This document shows, piece after piece, positions 33,821-44,937 of a stretch of DNA of 64,000 nt (positions within the stretch are counted from its first letter, which is position 1; the number at the start of each line of letters is the position of its first letter). Both the position numbers and the translations under genes were made by a program. The DNA lies in contig NC_134705.1 of the NCBI RefSeq assembly GCF_043290135.1, forward strand, positions 99,016,239 through 99,080,238, written 5' to 3'. This DNA comes from Rhipicephalus microplus (taxonomy: Eukaryota > Arthropoda > Arachnida > Ixodida > Ixodidae). Below the pieces are notes generated by a model that searched no databases, was not told where the DNA came from, and saw only the letters and a program-made list of their open reading frames with translations.

Positions 33821-36800
33821 ATGGCGGGCACCCTAAGAATTCGGAAGTCCCCACGATTCAATACGGCCACTCCCATCCAGATTACCCAGTGGAATTGTCG
33901 GGGCTTTAAGGCTCACACTAAGCGGGCCAACCTCCGGCTTTTTCTCGAAGCATTTCGAAACCTTCCTGCTGTGGTAGCCTTCCAGGAGCCAGGGAGTGCT
34001 GCCACACTCACAAACTATTCTACGTTTCAGCAGGACCTTTTATCTTGTATCTGCGTGCACAAAAATCATACGGCCAACCTAGTTGATCTCGACCTTAAGT
34101 CAGCTTTCTCGTACGTGATGGTGACACTCCTTCTGCTGCATAAACATGACCCGCCCCTGCACAAGCTAAACATTTATTGCTCACCGAAACTAAGCAACAT
34201 TACATTCGCAGACCTTTTTAGCCGCGCCATAAAGGCTGCAGGCTGGGACCCTCTGGTGATCGTGGGTGATTTTAATGTCCCCAGCACACTTTGGGGGTAG
34301 GCACGTGAAGAGAAACGTGGACGTAAGTTGGCGGGAACTTATGTCCACGTTGGGCCTAACTCTTCACACCGACCCTGCTTACCCAACACGCGTGGGTAAC
34401 TCCGTGACCCGGTACACATGTCCGGACCTTACCCTCACAAAAAATATCCAGTATGCGGATTGGGTCAACACTGAGGAGACCCTCGGCAGCAACCACTGCA
34501 TATTCAACACCGCCATTCGCACCTATCCTTTGACAATACAATACGGAGGCAAAATTACCCGATTACACGAAGTTTCGGCAAATATACGCCAATTTGACAC
34601 CCATTGAGGAGCAAGGATACCATGCTTGGTCCCAGCAACTGGTTTCCTCATTACGCTCCACAGAACACAAATTAAACTCTCCGAAGTGACTCCGGTGGTG
34701 GATAACCACATCCTTCACCTCTGGGAGGCCCGGCGCAGCCACGTCTGCTGATGGCGCCAGCAAAAACACAACCGAAAGCTCAAAATTCGCATCGCTGAGC
34801 TCACCCAGCGAGCAGCAGAGTATGCGGCCCAGCTCGCTGACTCTAACTGGGTGGACCGTTGTAACACAGCCGTTCGAAAAATGTCCAGCCGGAGTACCTG
34901 GCGTCTCTTCCGCGCTTTGATTGATCCGACCCAAACTCGAACAGAGACACAAAAGCATCTGCAACGAGCATTTCACAGCTTCGACGGAGACACAGCCAAA
35001 TTGGCTTGTAAACTCCGAGACCAATATCTATGCACACAGCAGGACTCCCTAGGGCTGGCGTACTCGTATGCATTAACGGAAAACGCGGAGCTGGATTAAC
35101 TGTTCCAGTTACACGACTTGAAGGCAGCCCTAGTAAAAATGTGGCGAGGAACGGCAACGGGAAGGGATAAATATACCGTGAAATTGCCAATCTTACTGAC
35201 TCGGCCTACACCATGCTCCTTGCCTACAGCAATTCCACTTGGATCGGGAAAACAAGCCTACCAATTGAGTGGAAGACCGCCCTGGTCACCTTCATACCCA
35301 AAGCGGGCAAAGCCATTAACACTGACAACCTCCGCCCCATCTCCCTGACTTCTTGTGTGGGAACATTAATGAGACGATGGTGCGCGACAGGTTGTCCGCG
35401 TTCCTGGAGACAAAAAATGCATTTGCAGACACCATGTTCGGGTTCCGCCCACACCGGTCCGCGCAGGATGTCTTGCTTTACCTCGACCGTGAGATCCTCG
35501 ATCCAGTCGAAAATCCCCTGAATGACAAAGTTGTGCTCGCTTTGGATCTGAAGGGGGCCTTTGATAACGTGACCCACGAAATTATTCTAACACATCTCTC
35601 ACAAGTGGATTGCGGCCGAAACACTTTCCTCTCTGACCGACAATCATACATTCAGATTCAGGACATTGAACCCGGCCCTTACCGATTAGGCACGAGAGCG
35701 ACTCCACAGGGAGCGGTCCTCTCGCCCCTCCTATTCAGTGTGGCAATGATGAGACTCCCCGCTCAGCTGGCGAAAGTCGAAGGCATACAGCCTGCGCTGT
35801 ATGCCGACGACATCACCATATGGGCGTCATACGGCTCGGCAGGAGACATAGAGGCAAGCCTGCAGCAAGCGGCGGACATCGTGGATGACTATGCCCATTA
35901 TTGCGGCCTTCAGTGCTCCCCGTCCAAATCGGAATTGGTGCACATACGCCCATCACCAAAGTGCACCACAAAAATTCACCTCTCCCTTCACAGCGGGCCC
36001 ATACCCGAACGCGATGAGATTGGAGTACTAGGGCTTTTTATACACAAAAATCGCAGAGTAGACCCAACATTGGCCAAATTGCTTAAGGTGGGGGACCAGG
36101 TGGGCCGGATGGTTCGCCGGGTTTCCAACAAGCGCAGGAGTTACAATGAGCGAATGTGTTGCGGCTGGCGCATGCATTCGTAACCAGCCGAGTCCTGTAC
36201 TCTGCTCCATACCTCCACCTATGCAAATCCGACGAGAATGCCCTCGAAGTCATTCTCCGCAAAATCTACAAGCGCGCCCTCGACCTTCCTGTAGCACCTC
36301 TAACCAGCGTCTTTTGGGCTTGGGAATGGTGAACACCTTCAAGGAACTGAGAGAGGCGCACTTGACAAACCATTATACTAGACTCTCTAAAACACTGTCG
36401 GGTTGCCGCCTCCTTGCATGGCTACCCATCAATAATTCAATACACACGGAAAAGCGCGTACGGATTCCAGAAGTTTGGTGATACTCCTTGCACGTGCGCC
36501 CTCTTCCGGCTAACATGACCCGAGACGACTACAGTGGCCGACGCCTCGCGTGGGCGGGAGCCTTGGCTCGACACTACGGCCACAAATTCGGAGTATTCTA
36601 CGTGCACGCCTCCGGCCCGCACCACGATGGTTGGTACACGGCTGCGGTCGTCCACCAAAACACCGTGATAAACGGACTCACAATCCGTGCACATAATATT
36701 ACGTACGCGGAGGAGATCGCCATCGCACTAGCCGCCGCAGATCAGGACTCGGGGGTCATCATCACCGACTCAAGGGGTGCCTGTCGCAACATTGAACAGA

Positions 36801-37308
36801 GATACATTCCGTACTATGCTTATAAAACTTTGAAGAACAGCAGCTACCTAGGTGCCCCTACGCACCGAACGATCATATGGGCTCCGGCTCACACGGGCCT
36901 TGATGGTAATGAGACGGCCGTTGTCACCGCCCACGCGCTCACTCTCAGGGCACCATCCTCGTCCCCTACCGATCCGGAACTCGAACCCAATCCCGCCTAC
37001 ACCTTCAAGGAGCTCACACAATTTTATCAATCCGGCCATAACGTCTATCCGAAACCCTGTAAGGCTTCACGAAGGCGGAGGAGCGAATCCTCTTTCGCCT
37101 TTATACCAAAACTCTATTGTGCCCGGCAATCATAAAACACTTTGACCCCGCTTGCACGGGGAAGTGCCCGCATTGTGAGGAAAATTCCTCTGACATTTTT
37201 CACATGGTGTGGGCATGCCAAAAAACCCCAAACCTTACCCCACTACCCAACCCTTCGCGGGAGGACTGGGAGGCAGCCCTGCTTGGCTGCTCTGACCTGA
37301 CGGCCTAA
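33821..37308 (+). pseudogene. LINE-C ORF2: AP endonuclease, RT, RNase H, CCHC
   Basis: Endonuclease starts QITQWNCRGF (~33878) and includes VAFQEPGS and IVGDFNVPSTLWG (~34260); a TAG follows at 34298. The frame then shifts near 34330 (TCPDLTLTKNIQYADW). RT has LPIEWKTALVTFIPKAGK, NLRPISLT, then in another frame ALDLKGAFDNV, TPQGAVLSPLLF and the YADD site (35800-35811). RNase H (36599-36935) has YVHA, where other copies have YVDA, then AEEIA, ITDSRG and WAPAHTGLDGNE. A C-terminal knuckle CPHC...FHMVWAC lies near 37170. At least four frameshifts or stops. The protein would nick target DNA and prime reverse transcription. This copy is dead. Confidence 0.88.
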
Positions 37309-37470
37309 CGGGCACTGGTCGAACGTGCCCGGGCCGCGGCCAACAATAATGGGCTTCTGTAAGAGGGAGCCCATCTAGTGTTTGCACGGGGCGGCCCCTT
37401 AAGGACCGTTCCCACCCTCCCTGTAAATACCATCTGTAAATAAATGTTTTTCAGGAGCAGCAATCCACCG

Positions 37471-37702
37471 CACACCCGCGTCCACTGGGTTCCAACATGC
37501 AGCTCCGCAGCTGCCTTGTCCCAGTCACTGCTGCCTGGCGATTGTCTGCTCGACCATGGAACGAATACCAGCAAAAGGGCCCCAGTTCACAGTCTAGGTC
37601 ATCGTTCCTTCTTTGCTCAGCTGTGGGGCCAGTAGGCGTAGTTGTACCCTACATGGTTTAGCGGAAAGCAATGCACTAGAGAAGCATACTTACATAAAGA
37701 GA
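37471..37702. other. Short spacer between LINE-C and LINE-S
   Basis: No gene or repeat recognised. Confidence 0.5.
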
Positions 37703-37730
37703 GGACACTCCCGTATAGCCCTGTGGCCCA
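37703..37730. repeat. 28-bp sequence matching the P-element subterminal region
   Basis: It begins GGACACTCCCGTA and ends GTGGCCCA, matching 46068-46095 (23 of 28 positions). It abuts the 3' end of LINE-S. It could be an old P-type terminus into which LINE-S inserted, or part of the LINE tail. Confidence 0.5.
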
Positions 37731-38051
37731 GAGAGAGCGAGAGAGATAGGTTTATTTACAGAAAGGCGGAGAGGTCAGCCTGAGCCATAGCTTGCACTAG
37801 CCTGCTACTCTACACTGGGGGAGGGGAAAGGGAAAAAGAAAGCATAATGGATGGCGATTGTGAGATAGAGAGGTGAGTATGTAGTATTCTCTTTAGCCGA
37901 GTCCAGTTGCTTATAGTCCAGTTGCTTCCAAAAAAGTTATAACCGCTCTTATGACAACAATTGCACTGTTGGTGTCTGGCCAAGGGCTGAGCATGGTCTC
38001 ATCAGTTAATGACCTACTGCAATATCGTTCAGGAGAAGAAATCAATGTTTA
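37731..38051 (-). other. LINE-S 3' UTR
   Basis: On the minus strand it carries AATAAA (37751-37756) before a CTCTCTC-rich end. It also holds an imperfect direct repeat, GTCCAGTTGCTT, at ~37902 and ~37917. Confidence 0.65.
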
Positions 38052-39607
38052 TCATTCCCGTGCGTATGCTGGGCCGACACAAAATATGTGCTCAAGTGTT
38101 TCTGGCGCATCACAGTGTTCACAATCAGGACCGGTGTCACTATGACTGATGGTATGTGCGTAATGTCTGGTGTACGCCACATCAAGACGAATGCGGTGAA
38201 TCATACTTGTGAATTGCCGTTTCAATTTAGGGGGCATGCGGAACCTCATTTCCGGGTCCCATTTGTGAAGTCGCCAGTGTCGCCGTTCCGGTTTGGTCCA
38301 GTGCTGAAGTGTGTAGCTGCGCCTCACGCAGCGAAGCAGGGCGTTCGTGTCAGCTCATGAAAACGCAATGCGTACTTCAGGGGCACTGCTTAAGGCTTTT
38401 TCAGCTTCAGCGTCGGCCTCTTCGTTTTACATCACGCAGAAGTGCGCGAAAATCCACTGGAAAGTGATAAGATGGACATTTGTTGAAGCAACCTGAATAG
38501 GTTCTGTGATTTCTATTGCTAAGCTGTAATACGGGCCTTGCTTCATGATGCAATAATGGTTTGCAAAGCGGGTTTGGCATCACAGAAAATCGTCCAAGCA
38601 TGAGGTCGCTCTCCGGAAATAAATCTTACTGCCTCCCGGATAGTGACAGGCTCTGCGGCAATTGATGTGGTTTTATGGTCCACTTTGAATCATCGAGCGA
38701 TATCCATGTCTGGGATGACAAAGGCTGTGGTGGAGGTGTTTTGTGTGGTGAACCCATCGGTGTACACGTGCAGAGAATCACCGTATGTTGTATAAATGTG
38801 ATGTAAGGTCAATTGTCTGAGGCCGACAGAAGAAACGAGCGACTTTTTCGTAATTCCAGGTATCATAAAAGAAACAGGTGGTTTAGGCAGCATCTATGGA
38901 GGCAATGCAGTGATATTTGGCGGGGAAAACCTTGATGGTATAATATTCTCATGCCGCGATATTACTCTTGAGAAACTGCACTCTGGGTGAGTGGCGGGTA
39001 GTACTGATATTGGGCGCTGTCTGTGTCGGCTCAGTAATTGGAGGTGAACTCTAAGTGGCTTGCAGAGCATGTATACACTGATGGGACAAGCCCGAGCCTC
39101 TGCGATTATCCCCTTTGTTGAAGTACAGCGCGGTAGACCCAAGCATCTTCGTAAGCATTGAGCTTCAACACTCTGTAGCGTCTTCACACAACTAGGTCTC
39201 ATATTGGAGAGCACCGACATGCTGTATTGAATGTATCCCACAAATAGAGCATAATACAATTGAAGCAGCGATGATTCTGATAGGCCCCATCTTGCTCCTG
39301 CCACGTGGTGAAGAACGAGAGCAAAGCTCTTCAATTCAGATTGAAGTACTGCGACATGTCTCGTCCACGATAGACCTCTGTGTACGAAAACCCCAAGAAA
39401 CTTGTGGTGCGTTACAGCAGGTATCGCTGTCCCATTATTAAAAATAGGGTATTGCGACATATGCTTGCGTGTGAACGCAAACACTGCGCATTTGTTGATT
39501 GAAAGAGTGAGCCCCTGACGTCGTAGATATTTGTATGTGATCGTCACCGCCCGCTGTAGTCGAGCTCGCAATTGCGGGCGAGTAGTTCCGGATGCCCATA
39601 TGCATAT
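38052..39607 (-). pseudogene. LINE-S ORF2 3' part: RT thumb, RNase H, zinc knuckle
   Basis: It starts (minus strand) just after the RT active site, with an IWASGTT-like continuation at 39600, then QLRARLQRAVTITYKYL, INKCAVFAFTRK, a GLFIQ-equivalent FLGVFVHRGLSW, and the long thumb open frame to 38894. RNase H begins HVYTDGF (~38765; first catalytic Asp kept) and continues through NEEADAEAEKAL (~38415). The C-terminal knuckle is CEHCDAPETLEHIFC (~38110). Stops and frameshifts break the RNase H. Gypsy-2 sits directly upstream. Confidence 0.85.
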
Positions 39608-39923
39608 TGCCGCAGAGACTGCCTTCTACCAGGAGAACCAGCGCGACGCTATGCAAGCGTCTACAACTACCAGGAGAACCAGCGAGACGCTATGCAAGCG
39701 TCTACAACGTAGCGCACCTGCGCGCGCTGTAGCAACGCGAGTCATTGCTCCTCGTGCTTGGGCTCGCGACGGTGGCCTGATCGACGGGTTGTGAAAAAAG
39801 GTGTTCGAGAGAGACGCTAGTGTGGAACGCTTTAGCGGACTCAGTTATTTACCTATTTTTCTGGGCACAAGTTCGCCCTTTAATAAAGCTATTGTTTGTG
39901 TCACCCTCTTGCAATACGTGACA
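39608..39923 (+). repeat. gypsy-2 5' LTR
   Basis: 316 bp, TGCCGCAGAG...ACGTGACA, identical by eye to 44952-45267. ATAT at 39604-39607 is the target duplication. It contains a 41-bp tandem duplication (39627-39667, 39668-39708; one difference) and AATAAA (39882-39887). Confidence 0.98.
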
Positions 39924-39926
39924 TTC

Positions 39927-39943
39927 TGGTGGAGGTGCGGGGG
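39927..39943 (+). other. gypsy-2 primer binding site (tRNA-Ala type)
   Basis: TGGTGGAGGTGCGGGGG lies 3 nt after the LTR. It complements a tRNA-Ala 3' end of the CCCCGCATCTCCACCA form with one mismatch in 16. The tRNA identity is inferred from memory of insect tRNA-Ala. Confidence 0.65.
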
Positions 39944-39944
39944 T

Positions 39945-41345
39945 ATGATTGGAAGTCCCTCAGGCGCAAGAGAGCGGAGCCCCGACCCTCAACGACTGGA
40001 ACCTGGCGAATTGACTCCTGTACACCAGCGTTCGAGCCGTCGTCTTCGAGGAGACCCGCCTGAATTCGGACCGCTCACCACTGCTCCAGCAACGCAAGCA
40101 GCTTTTACAAACGACCCCACAACGATGGCCACCGCAGGTTCTACATCCGAGCTCATCGTGTCACCACCGTGCCTGCCTGAGCCCTTCCACGGTGACTCGC
40201 ACGAAGATGTAGAAGACTGGCTGGAACATTTCGAGCGAGTCGCAAGGACCAATGCCTGGGATGAGACAAGGAAACTTGGACGCGTGTACTTTGCGTTGCA
40301 GGATTCAGCGAAGGTGTGGTTCGAAAATCACGAAGCGGTGATAACAACATGGGAAGATTTTCGACAACACTTGCTCACTGCGTATGCCAGCACCGACCGC
40401 CGAGAGAAGGCAGAGAACGCTCTCCAGTCCAGGAGTCAACGCACGAATGAGAGTGTCAGCATGTATGTCGAAGACATGTGCCGGCTCTTCAAACGCGCTG
40501 ATCCGAACATGACGGAAGAGAAGAAACTGCGCCACCTAATGCGTGGAGTCAAGCAGGACTTGTTTGCTGGGTTAGTTCGCAATCCACCACGCACGGTTGC
40601 CGAGTTCCGCACCGAAGCAACAACCATAGAGAAGGCGCTACAGCAGCGTGCCCGTCATTACAACCGAGACGCCAGTAGCGCACCAGTGGACGTCCTATCG
40701 GCAGGCCAAAGTAACAACAGTGAAACGCTAAGAGAACTGGTGCGATCCATTGTAAGGGAAGAGATTCAGAAGTTGATGCAGCCACAAGTGATGCCAACAG
40801 TCTCGACCCTCGCCGCCGTCATTCGTGACGAAGTCCGGCACGCCATCCTTCAGCCGGAACCTGAGCCGCAACCTGTTCGACTGGAACAACCACTGCAGAC
40901 ACGTCGCATGCCAACGTACGCGGACGCTCTACGCCAGCCTGCCGTGCACAATGCTTCTTTCGTAGCCCCCAGTACACGCCCGTCGGCTTCGCATGGCTCG
41001 CCCTTTCTCGGAGAGCTGAGACCACGAAAAAGCGACGTGTGGCGCACACCCGACTGGACGCCGCTTTGCTTTCATTGCGGAGAGGCTGGACATCTTTACA
41101 GAACGTGCCCATACCGGAGGGCCGGCCTGCGGGGGTTTTCTGTGAACGCACCATGCCCGCGTAATGGTGAAAGACCCATGGAGATAGAAGATTACCTGTC
41201 AAGGCAGCAACTCCCATCTGCTAGTTTTCAGCACCAGCCAAGGTCACCGGCGCCGAAACGTTACCGATCACCGAGCCCCCGGCGTCCAAGTTCCCCATTC
41301 TCAGGTCCACCAAGACGTTCAACGAGCCCGCGGCAGGAAAACTAA
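39945..41345 (+). CDS. gag: gypsy-2 gag
   Basis: 466 codons from the first ATG after the PBS, uninterrupted. The capsid-like part contains EDVEDWLEHFERVAR and WFENHEAVI, a segment shared with gypsy-3 and gypsy-4. One CCHC knuckle, CFHCGEAGHLYRTC, lies at residues ~374-387. The C terminus is Arg/Ser/Pro-rich, ending PRRSTSPRQEN. It packages element RNA. The pol frame (-1) is open from 41225, overlapping the gag end by ~120 nt, so pol is probably made by a -1 frameshift. The last codons GAA AAC before TAA (41343-41345) form an A-run where slippage is plausible. Some upstream in-frame sequence lies in the LTR, so the ATG at 39945 is preferred. Confidence 0.93.
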   Translation: MIGSPSGARERSPDPQRLEPGELTPVHQRSSRRLRGDPPEFGPLTTAPATQAAFTNDPTTMATAGSTSELIVSPPCLPEPFHGDSHEDVEDWLEHFERVARTNAWDETRKLGRVYFALQDSAKVWFENHEAVITTWEDFRQHLLTAYASTDRREKAENALQSRSQRTNESVSMYVEDMCRLFKRADPNMTEEKKLRHLMRGVKQDLFAGLVRNPPRTVAEFRTEATTIEKALQQRARHYNRDASSAPVDVLSAGQSNNSETLRELVRSIVREEIQKLMQPQVMPTVSTLAAVIRDEVRHAILQPEPEPQPVRLEQPLQTRRMPTYADALRQPAVHNASFVAPSTRPSASHGSPFLGELRPRKSDVWRTPDWTPLCFHCGEAGHLYRTCPYRRAGLRGFSVNAPCPRNGERPMEIEDYLSRQQLPSASFQHQPRSPAPKRYRSPSPRRPSSPFSGPPRRSTSPRQEN

Positions 41346-44300
41346 GTCCAGCGACCTGTGGAGGCAAGGCCGCTGTTGTTCGACAAGGCGAAGATCCTCC
41401 GTCAAGACCCGAGGGTAGCAGCGACAGGCAGAAAAGAACGACTAAGATAAGTAAGGAATCAATTTCTTCGGACTTGCGCGTTACGGTGGACGAGCGGGAA
41501 TTGAGCGTTTTAGTCGATACCGGTGCGGATTATTCAGTCGTCAGCTACGCGTTCGCGAGGGATCTCAAGAAAGTTTTGACGCCGTGGAGTGGTCCACAAA
41601 TAAGAACGGCTGGGGACCACAGGATAACACCAGTGGGAAGATGTACCGCGAGAATAGGAATTCAGGGTGCTACTTACGTGGCTGAGTTTATTGTGCTTCC
41701 GGAATGCTCAAGGGACGTAATTCTCGGGATGGATTTCTTGCTAGCGAACGGTGCCATAATCAACCTACAAAATTCTAGCGTTTCCTTCTCGACGAAGCTG
41801 GCCATAGACGAGAAGGAGGTAGAGAGCACTGCATTGCGGGTTATCGACGAAGACATAACCGTGCCACCACGATGCAGCGTGCTGGTTGGCGTCAGAAATG
41901 ACACATTTGCCGATTCCGAAGGCATAGCGGATAGCAACGTCGAGCTGCTACTAAAGAAAGGTATTTGTGTAGCCCGGGGCATCATTCAATTACGTGATGG
42001 GTGCGCCAGTGTGTTGCTCACAAACTTCGGAAATGCAATACAGCATGTTGCAAAAGACACTGCCATTGCCTTTCTGCACAGCTTTACTGCAGCGACAGAT
42101 TTGTGTGGCCTCACGTCAGCACCACCTGCTTCGGGAAGTACGGATGATGTCGGAGCTGCGGTTTCAATAAATAGAAGTCTATCATCAGGCGAAAGGCAAA
42201 TCATACAGGACCTCATAAGAGACTTCTCAGAGTGTTTCTCCACCTCGTCAAAAGTACGTCGCACGCAGATCGTTAAACACCGAATAATAACTGACGAGCA
42301 AACAAGACCTGTTCATCAAAACCCGTACAGAGTTTCACCCAAAGAACGAGAGGTCATAAAGGGTCAAGTGCAAGAGATGCTGGAGGATGATGTCATCCAA
42401 CCATCCAACAGTCCGTGGGCATCGCCAGTAGTGCTTGTGAGGAAAAAGGACAACACGTTGAGATTCTGCGTTGACTACCGGAAACTGAACAGCGTGACCA
42501 AGCGCGACGTATACCCCTTGCCACGTATCGATGATACATTAGATCGCCTACGGCATGCCAGATATTTCTCGTCATTAGATTTAAAAAGCGGGTATTGGCA
42601 AATTGAAGTGGATGAAAGAGACCGCGAAAAGACGGCTTTCGTAACTCCGGACGGCTTGTACGAATTTAAAGCACTCCCATTCGGCCTTTGTTGTGCGCCG
42701 GCGACATTCCAGCGCATGATGGACAGTGTTCTATCGGGTCTCAAATGGCAGTCATGTTTAGTATACTTGGACGATGTTGTGGTATTTTCTGCAACCTTTG
42801 AACAGCATATAGAACGACTACGTTCAGTGCTTCACGCCATCCAGTCGGCCGGCTTGACTATTAAACCGGAAAAGTGTCAGTTTGGATATGAAAAGCTTCG
42901 TTTTCTCGGTCATGTGATCAGCGCTGAAGGTGTTGGCCCGGATCCGGACAAAACTGCGGCCGTTGCGCGATTCCCCAAGCCGAGAGACAAGAAGGAGGTG
43001 CGTCGATTTCTGGGCTTGTGCGCTTACTACAGACGATTTATAGAAAATTTCTCGAAAATTGCTGAACCTCTGACCAGACTCACAAAAGAGGAAGAATCAT
43101 TCGTTTGGCATAAGGAACAAGAGAGAGCTTTCGAGGAACTAAAGAACCGTTTACAAGCCCCACCGATCCTCGCACATTTTGATGAAACTGCGGACACGGA
43201 AGTCCATACAGACGCAAGTAATCTTGGTCTCGGCGCGGTATTAGCTCAATGGCAAAATGGAGAAGAGAAAGTCATAGCCTATGCCAGTCGCACCCTGTCA
43301 AAAGCTGAAAAGAACTATTCTGCAACGGAAAAAGAGTGCTTGGCAGTTATATGGGCGATTAGCAAGTTCAGGCCATATCTCTACGGCAGGCCGTTCCGCG
43401 CCGTCAGCGACCACCATTCACTTTGCTGGCTGGCGAGCTTAAAAGACCCGTCGGGACGACTTGCGAGATGGAGCCTCAGGCTCCAAGAATACGATATTAC
43501 AGTTGTATATAGGTCGGGAAGAAAACACAGCGATGCTGATTGCTTATCACGCTCGCCACTGGACTCTACCTCTTCGGAAGAGGACGACTTTCCGTTCCTT
43601 TGTGTTGTGAAGGCTTCAGATATCGCCGAGCAGCAACGATCCGACACAGAACTGCTCCCATTGATAAAATTCCTCGAAGGGCACGACTCCCAAGTTCCAC
43701 GTGTATTTAGGAGAACATTATCGTCGTTCTGCCTCCGTGATAATGTACTCTACAAAAGGAACTTCAGAAGCAACAAAGAAAAGTTCTTACTCGTTGTGCC
43801 GCAAGTCATGAGACGTGAAATATTACACGCTTGCCATGATGAACCGTGCTCGGGTCACTTAGGTGTCAGCCGGACATTCGCCAGAATTCATCTGAAATAT
43901 TACTGGCCCAAGCTGTTAGCATCGGTACAGCATTATGTGAAGACATGCCGCGAATGTCAAAGGCGCAAAACACCACCTCTGAAAACTGCCGGCCTGCTCC
44001 AGCCCATAGACCCACCTGAGACTCCTTTTCAGCAAATTGGAATGGATCTTCTCGGGCCGTTTCCAATGTCATCCTCAGGAAAGAGGTGGATTATTGTCGC
44101 AACCGACTATTTAACGCGGTACGCAGAAACTGGCTGCCTGGAACGAGGAACGGCTGCGGAAGTTGCCAAGTTCTTCGTTCACAACATAGTTCTGCGACAT
44201 GGCGCCCCGATGGTAGTTATCACCGATCGCGGAACAGCATTCACATCGGAGTTGATGCAGTGCCTGATGAATATGACTAATACCACTCATAGAAAAAGTA

Positions 44301-44884
44301 CTGCGTATCATCCCCAAACGAACGGGTTGACGGAACGCCTAAACCGCACCATAGCGGATATGTTGTCGATGTACGTGGACATAGAGCATAAGACGTGGGA
44401 CGAAATCCTACCTTATGCAACGTTCGCCTACAATACGGCAGTACAGGAGACCACCCGCATTCCTCCATTTGAGCTGGTCTATGGCCGTATGGTGACTACA
44501 ACACTCGACGCTATGCTCCCTGTCGATAACGACAATTATGAGCCATCTGACGTTGAAGAATTCCTACAAAGAGCTGAAGAAGCGCGCCAACTAGCGCGAC
44601 ATCGAATACGTCAACAACAATGTAGGGACGCGAGCTACTACAACCTGCGCCGCAGAGAAGTCAAATATCAGCCAGGCGATCAAGTGTGGGTGTGGACACC
44701 AATACGCCACCGTGGGCTGTCAGAGAAACTTCTTCGACGCTACTTTGGTCCATATAAGGTCATCCGCCAACTCAGTGACATAACTTATGAAGTTATTCCT
44801 GAAGGACAAGAGCGCTCAAGACGTCAAAACCATGCAGAGGTCGTACATGTAGCCCGCATGAAGCCCTACTTCGAGAGATGCTGA
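41225..44884 (+). CDS. pol: gypsy-2 pol: protease, RT, RNase H, integrase
   Basis: Open -1 frame (first ATG-like codon at 41474; real entry probably by frameshift). Protease: LVDTGADYSVVS (~41510). RT: FCVDYRKLNSVTKRDVYPLP, SLDLKSGYWQIEV, LPFGLCCAPATFQRMM and YLDD (~42760). RNase H: VHTDASNLGLGAVLA (~43203) and SDHHSLCWL. Integrase: HHCC zinc domain (HACHDEPCSGHLG...CRECQRRK, ~43830-43970), catalytic motifs GMDLLGPFP (~44041), VITDRGTAFTS (~44217) and YHPQTNGLTERLNR (~44308), and a GPY/F module LLRRYFGPYKV (~44732). All catalytic motifs are present and no stop was seen over >1,100 codons. With identical LTRs this is the best candidate for a recently active copy. Confidence 0.95.
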   Translation, partial: FSAPAKVTGAETLPITEPPASKFPILRSTKTFNEPAAGKLSPATCGGKAAVVRQGEDPPSRPEGSSDRQKRTTKISKESISSDLRVTVDERELSVLVDTGADYSVVSYAFARDLKKVLTPWSGPQIRTAGDHRITPVGRCTARIGIQGATYVAEFIVLPECSRDVILGMDFLLANGAIINLQNSSVSFSTKLAIDEKEVESTALRVIDEDITVPPRCSVLVGVRNDTFADSEGIADSNVELLLKKGICVARGIIQLRDGCASVLLTNFGNAIQHVAKDTAIAFLHSFTAATDLCGLTSAPPASGSTDDVGAAVSINRSLSSGERQIIQDLIRDFSECFSTSSKVRRTQIVKHRIITDEQTRPVHQNPYRVSPKEREVIKGQVQEMLEDDVIQPSNSPWASPVVLVRKKDNTLRFCVDYRKLNSVTKRDVYPLPRIDDTLDRLRHARYFSSLDLKSGYWQIEVDERDREKTAFVTPDGLYEFKALPFGLCCAPATFQRMMDSVLSGLKWQSCLVYLDDVVVFSATFEQHIERLRSVLHAIQSAGLTIKPEKCQFGYEKLRFLGHVISAEGVGPDPDKTAAVARFPKPRDKKEVRRFLGLCAYYRRFIENFSKIAEPLTRLTKEEESFVWHKEQERAFEELKNRLQAPPILAHFDETADTEVHTDASNLGLGAVLAQWQNGEEKVIAYASRTLSKAEKNYSATEKECLAVIWAISKFRPYLYGRPFRAVSDHHSLCWLASLKDPSGRLARWSLRLQEYDITVVYRSGRKHSDADCLSRSPLDSTSSEEDDFPFLCVVKASDIAEQQRSDTELLPLIKFLEGHDSQVPRVFRRTLSSFCLRDNVLYKRNFRSNKEKFLLVVPQVMRREILHACHDEPCSGHLGVSRTFARIHLKYYWPKLLASVQHYVKTCRECQRRKTPPLKTAGLLQPIDPPETPFQQIGMDLLGPFPMSSSGKRWIIVATDYLTRYAETGCLERGTAAEVAKFFVHNIVLRHGAPMVVITDRGTAFTSELMQCLMNMTNTTHRKSTAYHPQTNGLTERLNRTIADMLSMYVDIEHKTWDEILPYATFAYNTAVQETTRIPPFELVYGRMVTTTLDAMLPVDNDNYEPSDVEEFLQRAEEARQLARHRIRQQQCRDASYYNLRRREVKYQPGDQVWVWTPIRHRGLSEKLLRRYFGPYKVIRQLSDITYEVIPEGQERSRRQNHAEVVHVARMKPYFERC

Positions 44885-44937
44885 AGCATTCCCCCTTGCG
44901 TACTTCCCCCAACCGCGCATCGGGACGATGCGTATTT

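Larger units (their letters stand above)
31820..37459 (+). mobile_element. LINE-C: full-length non-LTR retrotransposon (mutated)
   Basis: About 5.64 kb with a short 5' UTR starting at a G-run, ORF1 with zinc knuckles, ORF2 with endonuclease-RT-RNase H-zinc knuckle, and a 3' UTR with AATAAA (37439-37444). An 11-bp direct repeat, GCAATCCACCG, lies at 31809-31819 and 37460-37470 and is taken as the target duplication, giving the limits. RNase H in ORF2 places it in the I superfamily in a broad sense. Confidence 0.82.
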
